Positions 1 through 6,524 of a DNA stretch of 14,049 bases are shown here, piece by piece. Source of the DNA: Clostridiaceae bacterium (GTDB lineage Bacteria > Bacillota > Clostridia > Oscillospirales > Acutalibacteraceae). Location of the stretch: positions 1 through 14,049 of the forward strand of contig JAEDKI010000032.1 in assembly GCA_016295895.1 (NCBI GenBank), in the 5' to 3' direction. A program made the position numbers and the translations under genes. The notes beneath the pieces were generated by a model. It saw nothing but the letters and a program-made list of their open reading frames with translations, had not been told where the DNA came from and made no database searches. The stretch's first letter is position 1; every line of letters begins with the position of its first letter.

Positions 1-33
1 ACCGGATACATCATCGCAATAAAAAAGAAATAA
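1..33 (+). CDS. C-terminal end of a small putative type I toxin peptide (truncated by the window edge)
   Basis: Frame 1 is open from the first base to a TAA at 31-33 and reads TGYIIAIKKK. This is a hydrophobic stretch followed by a lysine tail, the usual ending of small single-membrane-span type I toxins (putative holin-like/TxpA and Fst-like groups). The stop codon lies inside the left arm of a hairpin terminator. A consensus promoter on the opposite strand drives a convergent transcript across this 3' end, which is how the antitoxin RNA lies in the TxpA/RatA and Fst systems. The start codon and most of the peptide are outside the window, so the identity rests on ten residues plus layout. 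Chance reading-frame openness is a real alternative. Confidence 0.4.
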   Translation, partial: TGYIIAIKKK

Positions 34-66
34 CCGCCCCGTCCTGAGAAAACGAGCGGTTATTTC
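21..66 (-). terminator. Intrinsic terminator, probably bidirectional
   Basis: Arms GAAATAACCGC (27-37) and GCGGTTATTTC (56-66) pair perfectly over 11 bp around an 18-base loop. Read leftward, the stem is followed by six T (complement of 21-26), a strong terminator for the antisense RNA. Read rightward, it is followed by TTTATAAT, a weaker U tract that could end the mRNA of the truncated small peptide. Confidence 0.85.
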
Positions 67-117
67 TTTATAATCATTCTTTTCGAGGGCGTAACCGCCT
101 ATACGGTATAGCCACAC
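21..117 (-). ncRNA. Putative antisense antitoxin RNA (RatA/RNA II-like), about 95 nt
   Basis: A consensus promoter (122-150, minus) should start transcription near 117-115, and the strong terminator at 21-66 ends it, giving a short RNA. I see no convincing ORF: the one ATG reads MIIKK and stops. The 5' part folds into a hairpin in which GGGTGT (119-114) pairs with ACGCCC (92-87), with an inner CTATA/TATAG stem; the 3' part is the terminator hairpin. Its 3' end is complementary to the stop-codon region and 3' UTR of the small peptide at the left edge. Two structured ends and convergent overlap match antitoxin RNAs of Firmicute type I modules. The RNA could instead be an unrelated small regulator. 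Confidence 0.55.
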
Positions 118-121
118 CCTT

Positions 122-150
122 ATTATACGCACAAACGGCAAATTTGTCAA
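122..150 (-). promoter_or_regulatory. Consensus sigma-A promoter for the antisense RNA
   Basis: Read on the minus strand: -35 TTGACA (150-145), a 17-base spacer, and -10 TATAAT (127-122). Both boxes match consensus exactly, so this is the best promoter in the window and suggests strong constitutive transcription, as expected for an antitoxin RNA. Confidence 0.87.
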
Positions 151-179
151 CCGGATGATAAATATTTTTCAAAATGCGG

Positions 180-205
180 TTAAACAGCTTTTATCGGTTG
201 TTTAA
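180..205. terminator. Weak AT-rich hairpin after the acyl-CoA synthetase gene
   Basis: TTAAACA (180-186) and TGTTTAA (199-205) form a 7-bp AT-rich stem with a 12-base loop just past the stop codon at 213. There is no clean U tract in the leftward direction. At best it is a poor terminator, so transcripts of the acyl-CoA synthetase gene may run on to the strong terminator at 21-66. Confidence 0.3.
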
Positions 206-212
206 TCGCTTT

Positions 213-2531
213 TTATTTGCCTGCTCTGAGGTCAACTCGTCTGATTTTGCCGCTGATTGTCTTGGGCAGCTCGTCTCTGAACTCAACGATTCTCGGATAT
301 TTATAAGGAGCGGTATGCTTCTTGACATACTGCTGAATCTCTTTCTTGAGCTCGTCAGATTTTTCCGTTCCCTTTGTGAGAACGATATCCGCTTTAACTA
401 CCTGACCTCTGATTTCATCGGGAGCGGCTGAAACGGCACATTCGAGAACATAAGGAAGCTCCATGATAACGCTTTCAATCTCGAAGGGTCCGATGCGGTA
501 GCCCGAGGACTTGATAAGGTCGTCAACTCTGCCGACATACCAGAAGAAGCCGTCCTCGTCACGCCATGCGGTGTCGCCCGTGTGATAAATATCGTCGTGC
601 CATGCTTCCTTTGTCTTTTCGGGGTCACGGTAATACTCCATGAACAGGCCGCAGGGTGAACCCTTATCGGTTCTGACAACTATCTCGCCAACCTCGCCGT
701 CCTTGGCTCTTTCACCGTCAGAAGTGATAAGGTCGATATCAAACAGCGGGCTGGGCTTGCCCATTGAACCGACCTTGATTGACGAACCGACAAAATTACC
801 GATTGCAAGGGTCGTTTCGGTCTGACCGAAGCCCTCCATGAGTCTTATGCCCGTTGCCTTGAGGAACTGCTGGAACACCTCAGGGTTCAGAGCTTCGCCC
901 GCCGTGGTCGCATATTTTATTGATTTAAGGTCATATTTTTCAAGATCCTCTTTGATGAAGAAGCGGTACATTGTCGGCGGTGCGCAGAAGGTCGTGATTT
1001 TGTATTTTCCGATAAGCTTTAAGATATCATCGGGAACAAATCTGTCAAAGTCATAGGTGAACACGCCCGCTTCGCACAGCCACTGGCCGTAAAGCTTGCC
1101 CCAAAGAGCCTTGCCCCAGCCTGTGTCCGAAATGGTGAAATGCAGACCGTTGGGGTCAACATTGTGCCAATATTTTGCGGTTATGAAATGGCCGAGAGGA
1201 TATCTGTGAGTGTGCATTGCAATCTTGGGGTAGCCCGTTGTGCCCGAAGTAAAGAACATGAGCATCGGATCATAGCCGAAAGCTCCGTCCTCGGGAGAAG
1301 GTCTGTCATAAACATCGCTGAACTCGCAATATTCCTTATCGAAATTATGCCAGCCCTCACGCTCGCCGTGAGCAATTATCCTTGTTTTAAGAATCGGGCA
1401 TTTTTCCGCCGCAAGCTCAACCTGATGAGCAACGTCTCCGTCAGCAGTGCAGACAATTGCGCTGATCTGACCTGCATTGAATCTGTATTCAAAATCGTGG
1501 TCAACAAGCTGATTTGTTGCGGGAACAACTATTGCGCCGATCTTATGGAGCGCAAGAATCGAGAACCAGAACTGATAATGGCGCTTGAGAACAAGCATTA
1601 CCCTGTCGCCCTTTTTGATGCCGAGAGAGCGGAAATAATTGGCTGCCATTGAAGAATGACGGCTCATGTCGCTGAAAGTGAAGCGTCTTTCCGTTCCGTC
1701 GTTTGAAATATGAAGCATAGCAACCTTATCGGGCGACTTCTTTGCAAGCTCATCAACAACATCAAAAGCAAAATTGAATTTATCGTCATTCTTGAACTTT
1801 ATGCCGTTGAGAACGCCGTTTTCGTCAAGCGTTGTTTCGATGAATTTTTCATAAACGGGATTATGGAGATTGGCAAGGTCAACATTAGTGACGCTCGGAG
1901 TTTTTATTTCCTCAACATATTCGCTCATCTGCTCCGAGCCGTCGGGAGAAATAACGATTGCGTAGAACTCGCATTCCTTGCCGCCGACCGCAATTTCATT
2001 ATGCGGAACGGAGGAATCAAAATAAATGCAGTCGCCCTCGTTGAGAGTTTCGGTTCTGTCGCCGATTATCATTTTCAGCGTACCTCTTGTGACGATGTTG
2101 ATCTCCTGACCGTCATGGCAAACGCAATGATAAGGCGGATTGAGAGCCTCCTCCGAATAGGGAATTACAACTCTGAAGGGCTCGGCAATCTTATTCTTGA
2201 AGAACGGAGCAAGGCGGTTATAAACAAAGCCCTCTCGCCTTGCAATCGGCATCCCCTCGCCCTTTCTCGTGAGCGTATATTCGGTAAGGCTCGGGCTGCT
2301 GCCCTCCATAATATCGGTAATCTCAACGCCGCAGACCTGAGCAAGCTTATAAATGAAAGTGAAGCTGAAATCTTTGCTGCCCGATTCATAATAGCAATAT
2401 TCTTCTTCGCTCATGCCGATTTTCGCTGCCATTTCGGCCTGCGTCAAGCCCATATCGAGACGAAGGGCGATAATTCGACGGGCAACCTCCAAAATTTTGT
2501 TTTCAACGGAATTCTGACCAAAAGTTATCAT
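213..2531 (-). CDS. XRE helix-turn-helix / cupin / acyl-CoA synthetase fusion, T-box controlled
   Basis: This 772-residue protein has three parts. Residues about 13-75 form an XRE-type helix-turn-helix. Residues about 130-196 form a cupin barrel, with H139, E143, G150 and H177 at metal-site-like positions. Residues about 255-772 form an ANL adenylating enzyme resembling medium-chain acyl-CoA synthetases (ACSM type). Visible ANL motifs are the phosphate loop TSGTTGYPK (428-436), GFGQTE (567-572), TGD (651-653), a GRVDD hinge (667-671) and catalytic K762 in SGK. It should convert a carboxylic acid, ATP and CoA to acyl-CoA, AMP and PPi in the cytosol; the substrate is not readable from sequence. 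The start at 2531 is chosen because AGGAG lies 8 bases upstream; the longer open frame to 2576 would begin inside the leader terminator. It is a single-gene unit behind a T-box. The regulator-like N-terminus fused to an enzyme is unusual; it may be a sensory or autoregulatory module. Confidence 0.93.
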   Translation of the reverse strand: MITFGQNSVENKILEVARRIIALRLDMGLTQAEMAAKIGMSEEEYCYYESGSKDFSFTFIYKLAQVCGVEITDIMEGSSPSLTEYTLTRKGEGMPIARREGFVYNRLAPFFKNKIAEPFRVVIPYSEEALNPPYHCVCHDGQEINIVTRGTLKMIIGDRTETLNEGDCIYFDSSVPHNEIAVGGKECEFYAIVISPDGSEQMSEYVEEIKTPSVTNVDLANLHNPVYEKFIETTLDENGVLNGIKFKNDDKFNFAFDVVDELAKKSPDKVAMLHISNDGTERRFTFSDMSRHSSMAANYFRSLGIKKGDRVMLVLKRHYQFWFSILALHKIGAIVVPATNQLVDHDFEYRFNAGQISAIVCTADGDVAHQVELAAEKCPILKTRIIAHGEREGWHNFDKEYCEFSDVYDRPSPEDGAFGYDPMLMFFTSGTTGYPKIAMHTHRYPLGHFITAKYWHNVDPNGLHFTISDTGWGKALWGKLYGQWLCEAGVFTYDFDRFVPDDILKLIGKYKITTFCAPPTMYRFFIKEDLEKYDLKSIKYATTAGEALNPEVFQQFLKATGIRLMEGFGQTETTLAIGNFVGSSIKVGSMGKPSPLFDIDLITSDGERAKDGEVGEIVVRTDKGSPCGLFMEYYRDPEKTKEAWHDDIYHTGDTAWRDEDGFFWYVGRVDDLIKSSGYRIGPFEIESVIMELPYVLECAVSAAPDEIRGQVVKADIVLTKGTEKSDELKKEIQQYVKKHTAPYKYPRIVEFRDELPKTISGKIRRVDLRAGK

Positions 2532-2539
2532 TTTTTCTG

Positions 2540-2544
2540 CTCCT
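2540..2544 (-). promoter_or_regulatory. Ribosome binding site fixing the acyl-CoA synthetase start
   Basis: AGGAG on the minus strand lies 8 bases before the ATG at 2531-2529 and downstream of the T-box terminator, so it is transcribed only when the leader is antiterminated. Confidence 0.85.
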
Positions 2545-2562
2545 TTCTTCGCTTTGAGCAAT

Positions 2563-2598
2563 AAAAAAAGTCTCAAAGCAAGATTCTTGCTTTGAGAC
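2563..2598 (-). terminator. T-box regulated intrinsic terminator
   Basis: A perfect 12-bp stem, GTCTCAAAGCAA (2570-2581) against TTGCTTTGAGAC (2587-2598), with a 5-base loop, is followed on the minus strand by seven T (complement of 2563-2569). Its upstream arm is shared with the antiterminator, so the two folds exclude each other. Confidence 0.93.
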
Positions 2599-2830
2599 GA
2601 GTAATTTTAACCCGCGGTACCACTCAAATTGCGCTTAATGCGCCACTCAACGGACTCCAACAAGCCCTACGCCTTAACGCAGCGTTTACGGAAGCTGTCT
2701 ACTTGCCGTGAGGCTTTTGGAGCTTCTGCTCGGAAGGGATAGCCCTGAAACTGCTCTGCCGACGGCTCGCACCGAACGCCGCCTCTCTGAAGACTTTACA
2801 GCTCTGCTTTCTTCGTCATCGCTTTTCTGT
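2563..2830 (-). ncRNA. T-box riboswitch (tRNA-sensing leader)
   Basis: Read on the minus strand, the leader has the T-box hallmarks in order. GATGACGA (2820-2813) lies at the Stem I base. AGAGAG (2788-2783) and GGTG (2773-2770) lie in the Stem I distal region, closed by GGCGGC/GCCGTC. A GCGC/GCGC hairpin (2643-2631) sits at the Stem III position. The T-box TGGTACCGCGG (2622-2612) can pair with a tRNA acceptor end. TTTGAG just before it (2628-2623) can pair with CTCAAA in the terminator's first arm, giving the antiterminator. The specifier codon is most likely AUC (2740-2738, isoleucine), judged from its spacing before the GAG at 2731-2729, but the usual GAA preceding a specifier is not clear, so the amino acid is tentative. 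By established mechanism, uncharged cognate tRNA stabilises the antiterminator and turns on the downstream gene. Confidence 0.93.
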
Positions 2831-2835
2831 GTTAA

Positions 2836-2864
2836 AGGATAACACCGTTTCTGTGTTTTGTCAA
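2836..2864 (-). promoter_or_regulatory. Sigma-A promoter of the T-box leader
   Basis: Read on the minus strand: -35 TTGACA (2864-2859), 17-base spacer, -10 TATCCT (2841-2836). The predicted start near 2829 puts the whole Stem I into the transcript. Confidence 0.85.
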
Positions 2865-2888
2865 CATTTTTTTGCAATTTTTTCAAAG

Positions 2889-2925
2889 AAAAAGGCTTGC
2901 ATCGGAATCAAAGCCGACGCAAGCC
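2889..2925 (-). terminator. Intrinsic terminator of the CotH-family gene
   Basis: On the minus strand, GGCTTGCGTCGG (2925-2914) pairs with CCGATGCAAGCC (2905-2894), 12 bp with one G-U, around an 8-base loop, followed by TTTTTCTTT. It starts 8 bases after the stop codon and insulates the T-box promoter from upstream transcription. Confidence 0.9.
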
Positions 2926-2933
2926 ACGAATTA

Positions 2934-4772
2934 TCAGAATTTATTCTGAAGATTGAAAGCAACTATAACCTTTTCAAACAGGTCATTAACTCCCGTGCCG
3001 ATCTTCTTGAGAATCTTAACGGCAAAATTGGTCTTGACATTCTGAGTCTGAACAGTTCCGAAATTTGCGGTAAGGAAGTTTGCTCTTGCTGTTGAGAAGT
3101 TATAAACATAGTTTACCGCTCCGGTATAAGCCGTCTTGATTTCGTTGATGTCGGTTGTGCCGAAAATATTCCAACGGATTGCATTCATAACGGCAGAACC
3201 CATATTGGAAGCCGCAAAGTTTGCAATCATTTCGTTGGTTGCATCAACTGCGGGCTTAACGCTGCTGTCCCAAACCTTCTTGACCTCTGCAACAAATTCG
3301 GGGCGGGTGCAAAGCTGATTGATGATAGTCGGCTTTTCAAGAACATCAAGCTTTCCGAAAATCGTGTTTCTGTACTGTCTGCCGAAGCAAACCGTGAACT
3401 CGGTGGGGTTGTTGTAATTGCAACCGAAACGGCCACCGTCATTGTTGCCGAAAGCAATGTCAAAATCCCAGACGGGGCCTGAATAGAGCTTATCGCCTGC
3501 GGGTTTATAGAAGTATGAGCTTGTCAGGCCGTAGTCCATATTGTCAGCCCACTCATTGAGAGCATAAACCTTTGCAAGAGACTCAAGATCGCAAAGGTCG
3601 GTGTAGCTCTCGCCCTTGCTGTTTTTGCCGTCAGCCGAGAAAACAGCGTCCTCAAATCTCTGATAGTAGTCGCTTATGTATTCCATCTGAGCCTGTGAAG
3701 CATATTCGGGGGATTTCATGATTAAAGGCTGGCTGCGTGAAGTAACGAAACCGCTGATTTCATCGGCATATCTGTTGCCCAGCTCCATCTCAAGGATATA
3801 TCCGCCCGTGATGTCAACCTCGCCGTAATCTGCGGGAGCGGCGGGAATTTCAACCCACTTTTTGGTGTTTTCAAGCAGTCCCGAGAACCTTCCGAAAACG
3901 CCGCCTCTTGCGAGAGTATCCATATTGAATTCATCGTCGTTATAAACGATCTGGCAGATTTCTTCGTTGACATCGTCAAGGTTGTCAACATTAACACGCT
4001 TTTTATCGGCTTCGATTCTTGAAGTCAGAAGATATGCGCCCATATATTCGGAGTTGATATAAACATCAACGGGCATAAAGGTCGGGGTATAATCAAGACC
4101 CGCAAGGTCTGCCGCCATGAAAGCAGCGATGTTGCGGACAAGTGACTCATCGTCATAGTTTGCGATAAGACTCCACTTTTTGCTCTTGCCCATGCCGAAA
4201 AGAGCGGTCTTGTCGGCAAGCTTGATGTTATATGGCTTCTTTTCCATCTGCCATGTTGAGTTGCCTCTGCCCTTGATGTAATCAAGGTCGCCGCTGTATT
4301 CAAAGCCGTACTGTGAATTTACTATCGCAATCTTGCCGGCTTCTTTATTCTCTTTGTTTGCATGAACATAATCAAGCGAGCCTGATTCGGTTTCAATGAA
4401 TACGGAAGCCGCATTTGACTCTGAAATAACCTTGACATTATACTGCTTATCGCCGCAGGCAACAACAGCATCCGTCTTGTCGTTAAGAACGGTTGTTTCT
4501 TTGCCGCTTTCAAGCTGAACGCCGTCAAGAGTTACATCTCCGCTTGCGGTGAAATTGATTTTGCAGAGTGCGGGGCTGATTGCCTTGGGCAGGAAGATGT
4601 AGTAAACGCCGTTAATCTCGTACCACTCCGTCTTAATCGCTGCGCTGCCCGAATCGATAACCGATTCAACCGAAAACTCGGTTATTCCGCTTTCATCTGC
4701 CGCAAAAGCGACAACCGAAAGACCGGAAAGAGCAAAAACAAGTGCCAGAAGAACTGAAATTACTTTTTTCAT
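2934..4772 (-). CDS. Secreted CotH-family (atypical protein kinase-like) protein
   Basis: This 612-residue protein starts with a signal peptide: Lys at 2-3, a hydrophobic core, and a likely cut after AFA at residue 24. Residues about 25-118 look like a small beta-rich domain. Residues about 120-570 match the CotH family: GRGNSTW (168-174), KKPYNIKL (178-185), a GMGKSKKWSLIANYDD region (193-208) and GPVWDFDIAFGN (432-443), whose two aspartates resemble the family's metal/ATP site. Bacillus CotH is a spore-coat protein kinase, but CotH domains are also common in secreted proteins of gut Clostridia, where the role is unknown; I infer an extracellular modifying enzyme. The last 30 residues form a separate amphipathic tail. 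Start 4772 is chosen for the GGAGG 7 bases upstream and the signal peptide; the longer frame to 4820 would overlap the promoter. It has its own promoter and terminator. Confidence 0.9.
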   Translation of the reverse strand: MKKVISVLLALVFALSGLSVVAFAADESGITEFSVESVIDSGSAAIKTEWYEINGVYYIFLPKAISPALCKINFTASGDVTLDGVQLESGKETTVLNDKTDAVVACGDKQYNVKVISESNAASVFIETESGSLDYVHANKENKEAGKIAIVNSQYGFEYSGDLDYIKGRGNSTWQMEKKPYNIKLADKTALFGMGKSKKWSLIANYDDESLVRNIAAFMAADLAGLDYTPTFMPVDVYINSEYMGAYLLTSRIEADKKRVNVDNLDDVNEEICQIVYNDDEFNMDTLARGGVFGRFSGLLENTKKWVEIPAAPADYGEVDITGGYILEMELGNRYADEISGFVTSRSQPLIMKSPEYASQAQMEYISDYYQRFEDAVFSADGKNSKGESYTDLCDLESLAKVYALNEWADNMDYGLTSSYFYKPAGDKLYSGPVWDFDIAFGNNDGGRFGCNYNNPTEFTVCFGRQYRNTIFGKLDVLEKPTIINQLCTRPEFVAEVKKVWDSSVKPAVDATNEMIANFAASNMGSAVMNAIRWNIFGTTDINEIKTAYTGAVNYVYNFSTARANFLTANFGTVQTQNVKTNFAVKILKKIGTGVNDLFEKVIVAFNLQNKF

Positions 4773-4779
4773 TATATAA

Positions 4780-4784
4780 CCTCC
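4780..4784 (-). promoter_or_regulatory. Ribosome binding site fixing the CotH-family start
   Basis: GGAGG on the minus strand lies 7 bases before the ATG at 4772-4770. It selects the start directly in front of the signal peptide over an in-frame ATG 16 codons earlier. Confidence 0.85.
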
Positions 4785-4804
4785 GTTTTTCAACATTAAC
4801 AATA

Positions 4805-4833
4805 ATTTTATACTCAACAAGACAAAATGTAAA
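4805..4833 (-). promoter_or_regulatory. Probable promoter of the CotH-family gene
   Basis: Read on the minus strand: -35 TTTACA (4833-4828), 17-base spacer, -10 TAAAAT (4810-4805), each one mismatch from consensus. It lies in the 123-base gap after pgcA, where I see no strong terminator, so some read-through from the pgcA operon is possible. Confidence 0.7.
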
Positions 4834-4895
4834 GTGATTTTTTGAAAATACAGGGAATTATCAATCGGATAGTTTAACGGTTTTGTCTGAATACA

Positions 4896-6524
4896 TCAAA
4901 AAATCAGCTCTGTCAGCTTTGCCTGAATCGCTTGCTTGCGTTTCTCTGATTCCTCTCTGTTTTCTCCCTTGACCGAAAAATAGATTTTGAGCTTAGGCTC
5001 CGTTCCCGAGGGTCTGACGGCAAGCCATGAGCCGTCGTCAAAGACAAAGCGAAGCACATTTTCTTTCGGCAGGTCTCCGATTCCTTTTGAGTAATCCTCA
5101 ACGGTTTCAACTCCGTCAATAAGCTCTGCTCCGCCGTTTCTCAGAGTTTCCATGGCAGAGCGGATTTTCTCCGCTCCCTCTCTGCCTTTCAGCACAAAGG
5201 TTTCAAGGCAGTCAAAGTAATATCCGAATTCGGAATAAATCCCGTTCAGCGCATCAACAAGGGTCATGCCTTGATTCTTATAATAAGCCGCCATTTCGGC
5301 AATGAGCATAGAGGCGGAAACCGCATCCTTATCCCTTGCGTGAGTGCCCGCAAGGTAGCCGTAGCTTTCTTCATAGCCGAAAATAAATGTATGCTCGCCG
5401 TTATCCTCCCAAAGACAGATTTTTTCGCCGATGTATTTGAATCCCGTCAGGGTCTGAACGGTTTCAACACCGTATTTTTCGGCGATTGCCGAGCCGAGAC
5501 CGCTCGTTACGATCGTTTTAACCACCGCCGCATTTTTCGGCAGAGAATCTTTTTTGAATTTCAGAACAAAATCAACAAGCAATGCGCCCGTCTGATTGCC
5601 CGTGAGCAAAACATAACCGCCGTTGTGGCGAACGCCCACGCCGACTCTGTCGCAGTCGGGATCCGTTCCGATAACGATATCGGCATTTTCACGCTCCGCT
5701 TGAGAGAGCGCAAGGGTCAAAGCGTCCTTTTCTTCGGGATTCGGAGACCGAACGGTTGAAAAATCGCCGTCGGGCATTTCCTGCTCCCTGACCACCGAAA
5801 CATTTTTATCGGCAAGTATTCTTGTGACGGGGATTCTGCCCGTTCCGTGGAGAGGAGTATATACAATTTTTAAATCGGATTTTTCGGAATAAACGCTTTG
5901 TTTTTTGACTTCGGAGAGGAAAGCGTTGAGAGTTTCTTCTCCGATTCTGACTAATTTTCCTTCTTTTTCTGCCGATTCAAGAGATTCGCACGGAATATTT
6001 CCGATATCATCAACCGCATTGACATATTTTATTACTTCATCGGCATATTTCGGAACAAGCTGACAGCCCTTTGAATCATAAACCTTATATCCGTTATATT
6101 CCTTGGGATTGTGGCTCGCAGTTATGACAATTCCCGCACAGCAGGAATGATATCTGACGGCAAACGAAAGCACGGGGGTCGGCATGAGAGAATCAAAAAG
6201 ATAAACTTTAATTCCAGCCTTACAGAGAACACCTGCCGCCGCACGGGCAAAATCGGCTGAATTGTTTCTTGAATCATAGGCAACGGCAACCGACTTTTCA
6301 CCCTTGACGGTGTTATTCAGATAATCGGCAAGCCCTTTTGTTGCCTTTGCAACCGTGTATCTGTTCATTCGGTTCGGGCCTGCGCCCATTATTCCTCTCA
6401 GCCCGCCCGTTCCGAATTCAAGATTTTTATAGAATCTGTCGTCAAGCTCCGCCTTGTCGGTGATGCTTTCAAGCTCATTTTTTGTCTGCTCGTCAAAGGT
6501 CAGCCAATATTCATAATCGGTCAT
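4896..6524 (-). CDS. pgcA: Phosphoglucomutase / phosphomannomutase (alpha-phosphohexomutase family)
   Basis: This 542-residue cytosolic enzyme interconverts glucose 6-phosphate and glucose 1-phosphate (or the mannose pair) through a phosphoserine. All four family motifs are present: the FGTGGLRG start region (37-44); TASHNP with active-site S137 (135-140); Mg-binding DPDCDR (288-293); sugar-selecting EES (385-387); and phosphate-binding RPSGTEPK (504-511). The N-terminal region strongly resembles Bacillus PgcA, although the protein is somewhat shorter (Bacillus PgcA is about 580). Its ATG shares one base with the TAA of the GH38 gene upstream, with AAGGAG 11 bases before it, so the two are probably translationally coupled. 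The EES motif fits glucose or mannose phosphate, not glucosamine phosphate. With the mannosidase, it suggests sugar-phosphate handling or supply of hexose 1-phosphate for polymer synthesis. Confidence 0.95.
   Translation of the reverse strand: MTDYEYWLTFDEQTKNELESITDKAELDDRFYKNLEFGTGGLRGIMGAGPNRMNRYTVAKATKGLADYLNNTVKGEKSVAVAYDSRNNSADFARAAAGVLCKAGIKVYLFDSLMPTPVLSFAVRYHSCCAGIVITASHNPKEYNGYKVYDSKGCQLVPKYADEVIKYVNAVDDIGNIPCESLESAEKEGKLVRIGEETLNAFLSEVKKQSVYSEKSDLKIVYTPLHGTGRIPVTRILADKNVSVVREQEMPDGDFSTVRSPNPEEKDALTLALSQAERENADIVIGTDPDCDRVGVGVRHNGGYVLLTGNQTGALLVDFVLKFKKDSLPKNAAVVKTIVTSGLGSAIAEKYGVETVQTLTGFKYIGEKICLWEDNGEHTFIFGYEESYGYLAGTHARDKDAVSASMLIAEMAAYYKNQGMTLVDALNGIYSEFGYYFDCLETFVLKGREGAEKIRSAMETLRNGGAELIDGVETVEDYSKGIGDLPKENVLRFVFDDGSWLAVRPSGTEPKLKIYFSVKGENREESEKRKQAIQAKLTELIF

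Noticed and set aside
1710..2564. Long rightward open frame (284 codons) opposite the acyl-CoA synthetase gene
   Set aside because: It lies antisense to the well-supported XRE/cupin region, runs into the T-box terminator, has no recognisable domain and reflects codon bias on the other strand.
2532..2576. Upstream ATG at 2576 as start of the acyl-CoA synthetase
   Set aside because: It lies inside the second arm of the T-box terminator and has no ribosome site; AGGAG at 2544-2540 supports the ATG at 2531.
2600..2830. tRNA gene or CRISPR-like array in the gene-free stretch 2577-2933
   Set aside because: No cloverleaf, T-loop GTTCGA motif or spaced repeats; the conserved TGGTACCGCGG and terminator identify a T-box leader, and the rest is a promoter and the CotH-family terminator.
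2686..2886. 66-codon leftward frame over the leader, considered as a leader peptide
   Set aside because: It starts upstream of the predicted transcription start and covers Stem I; the T-box structure explains the region without translation.
4773..4895. Terminator between pgcA and the CotH-family gene
   Set aside because: T-rich runs are present, but I could not find a stable GC-containing stem before one of them on the minus strand.
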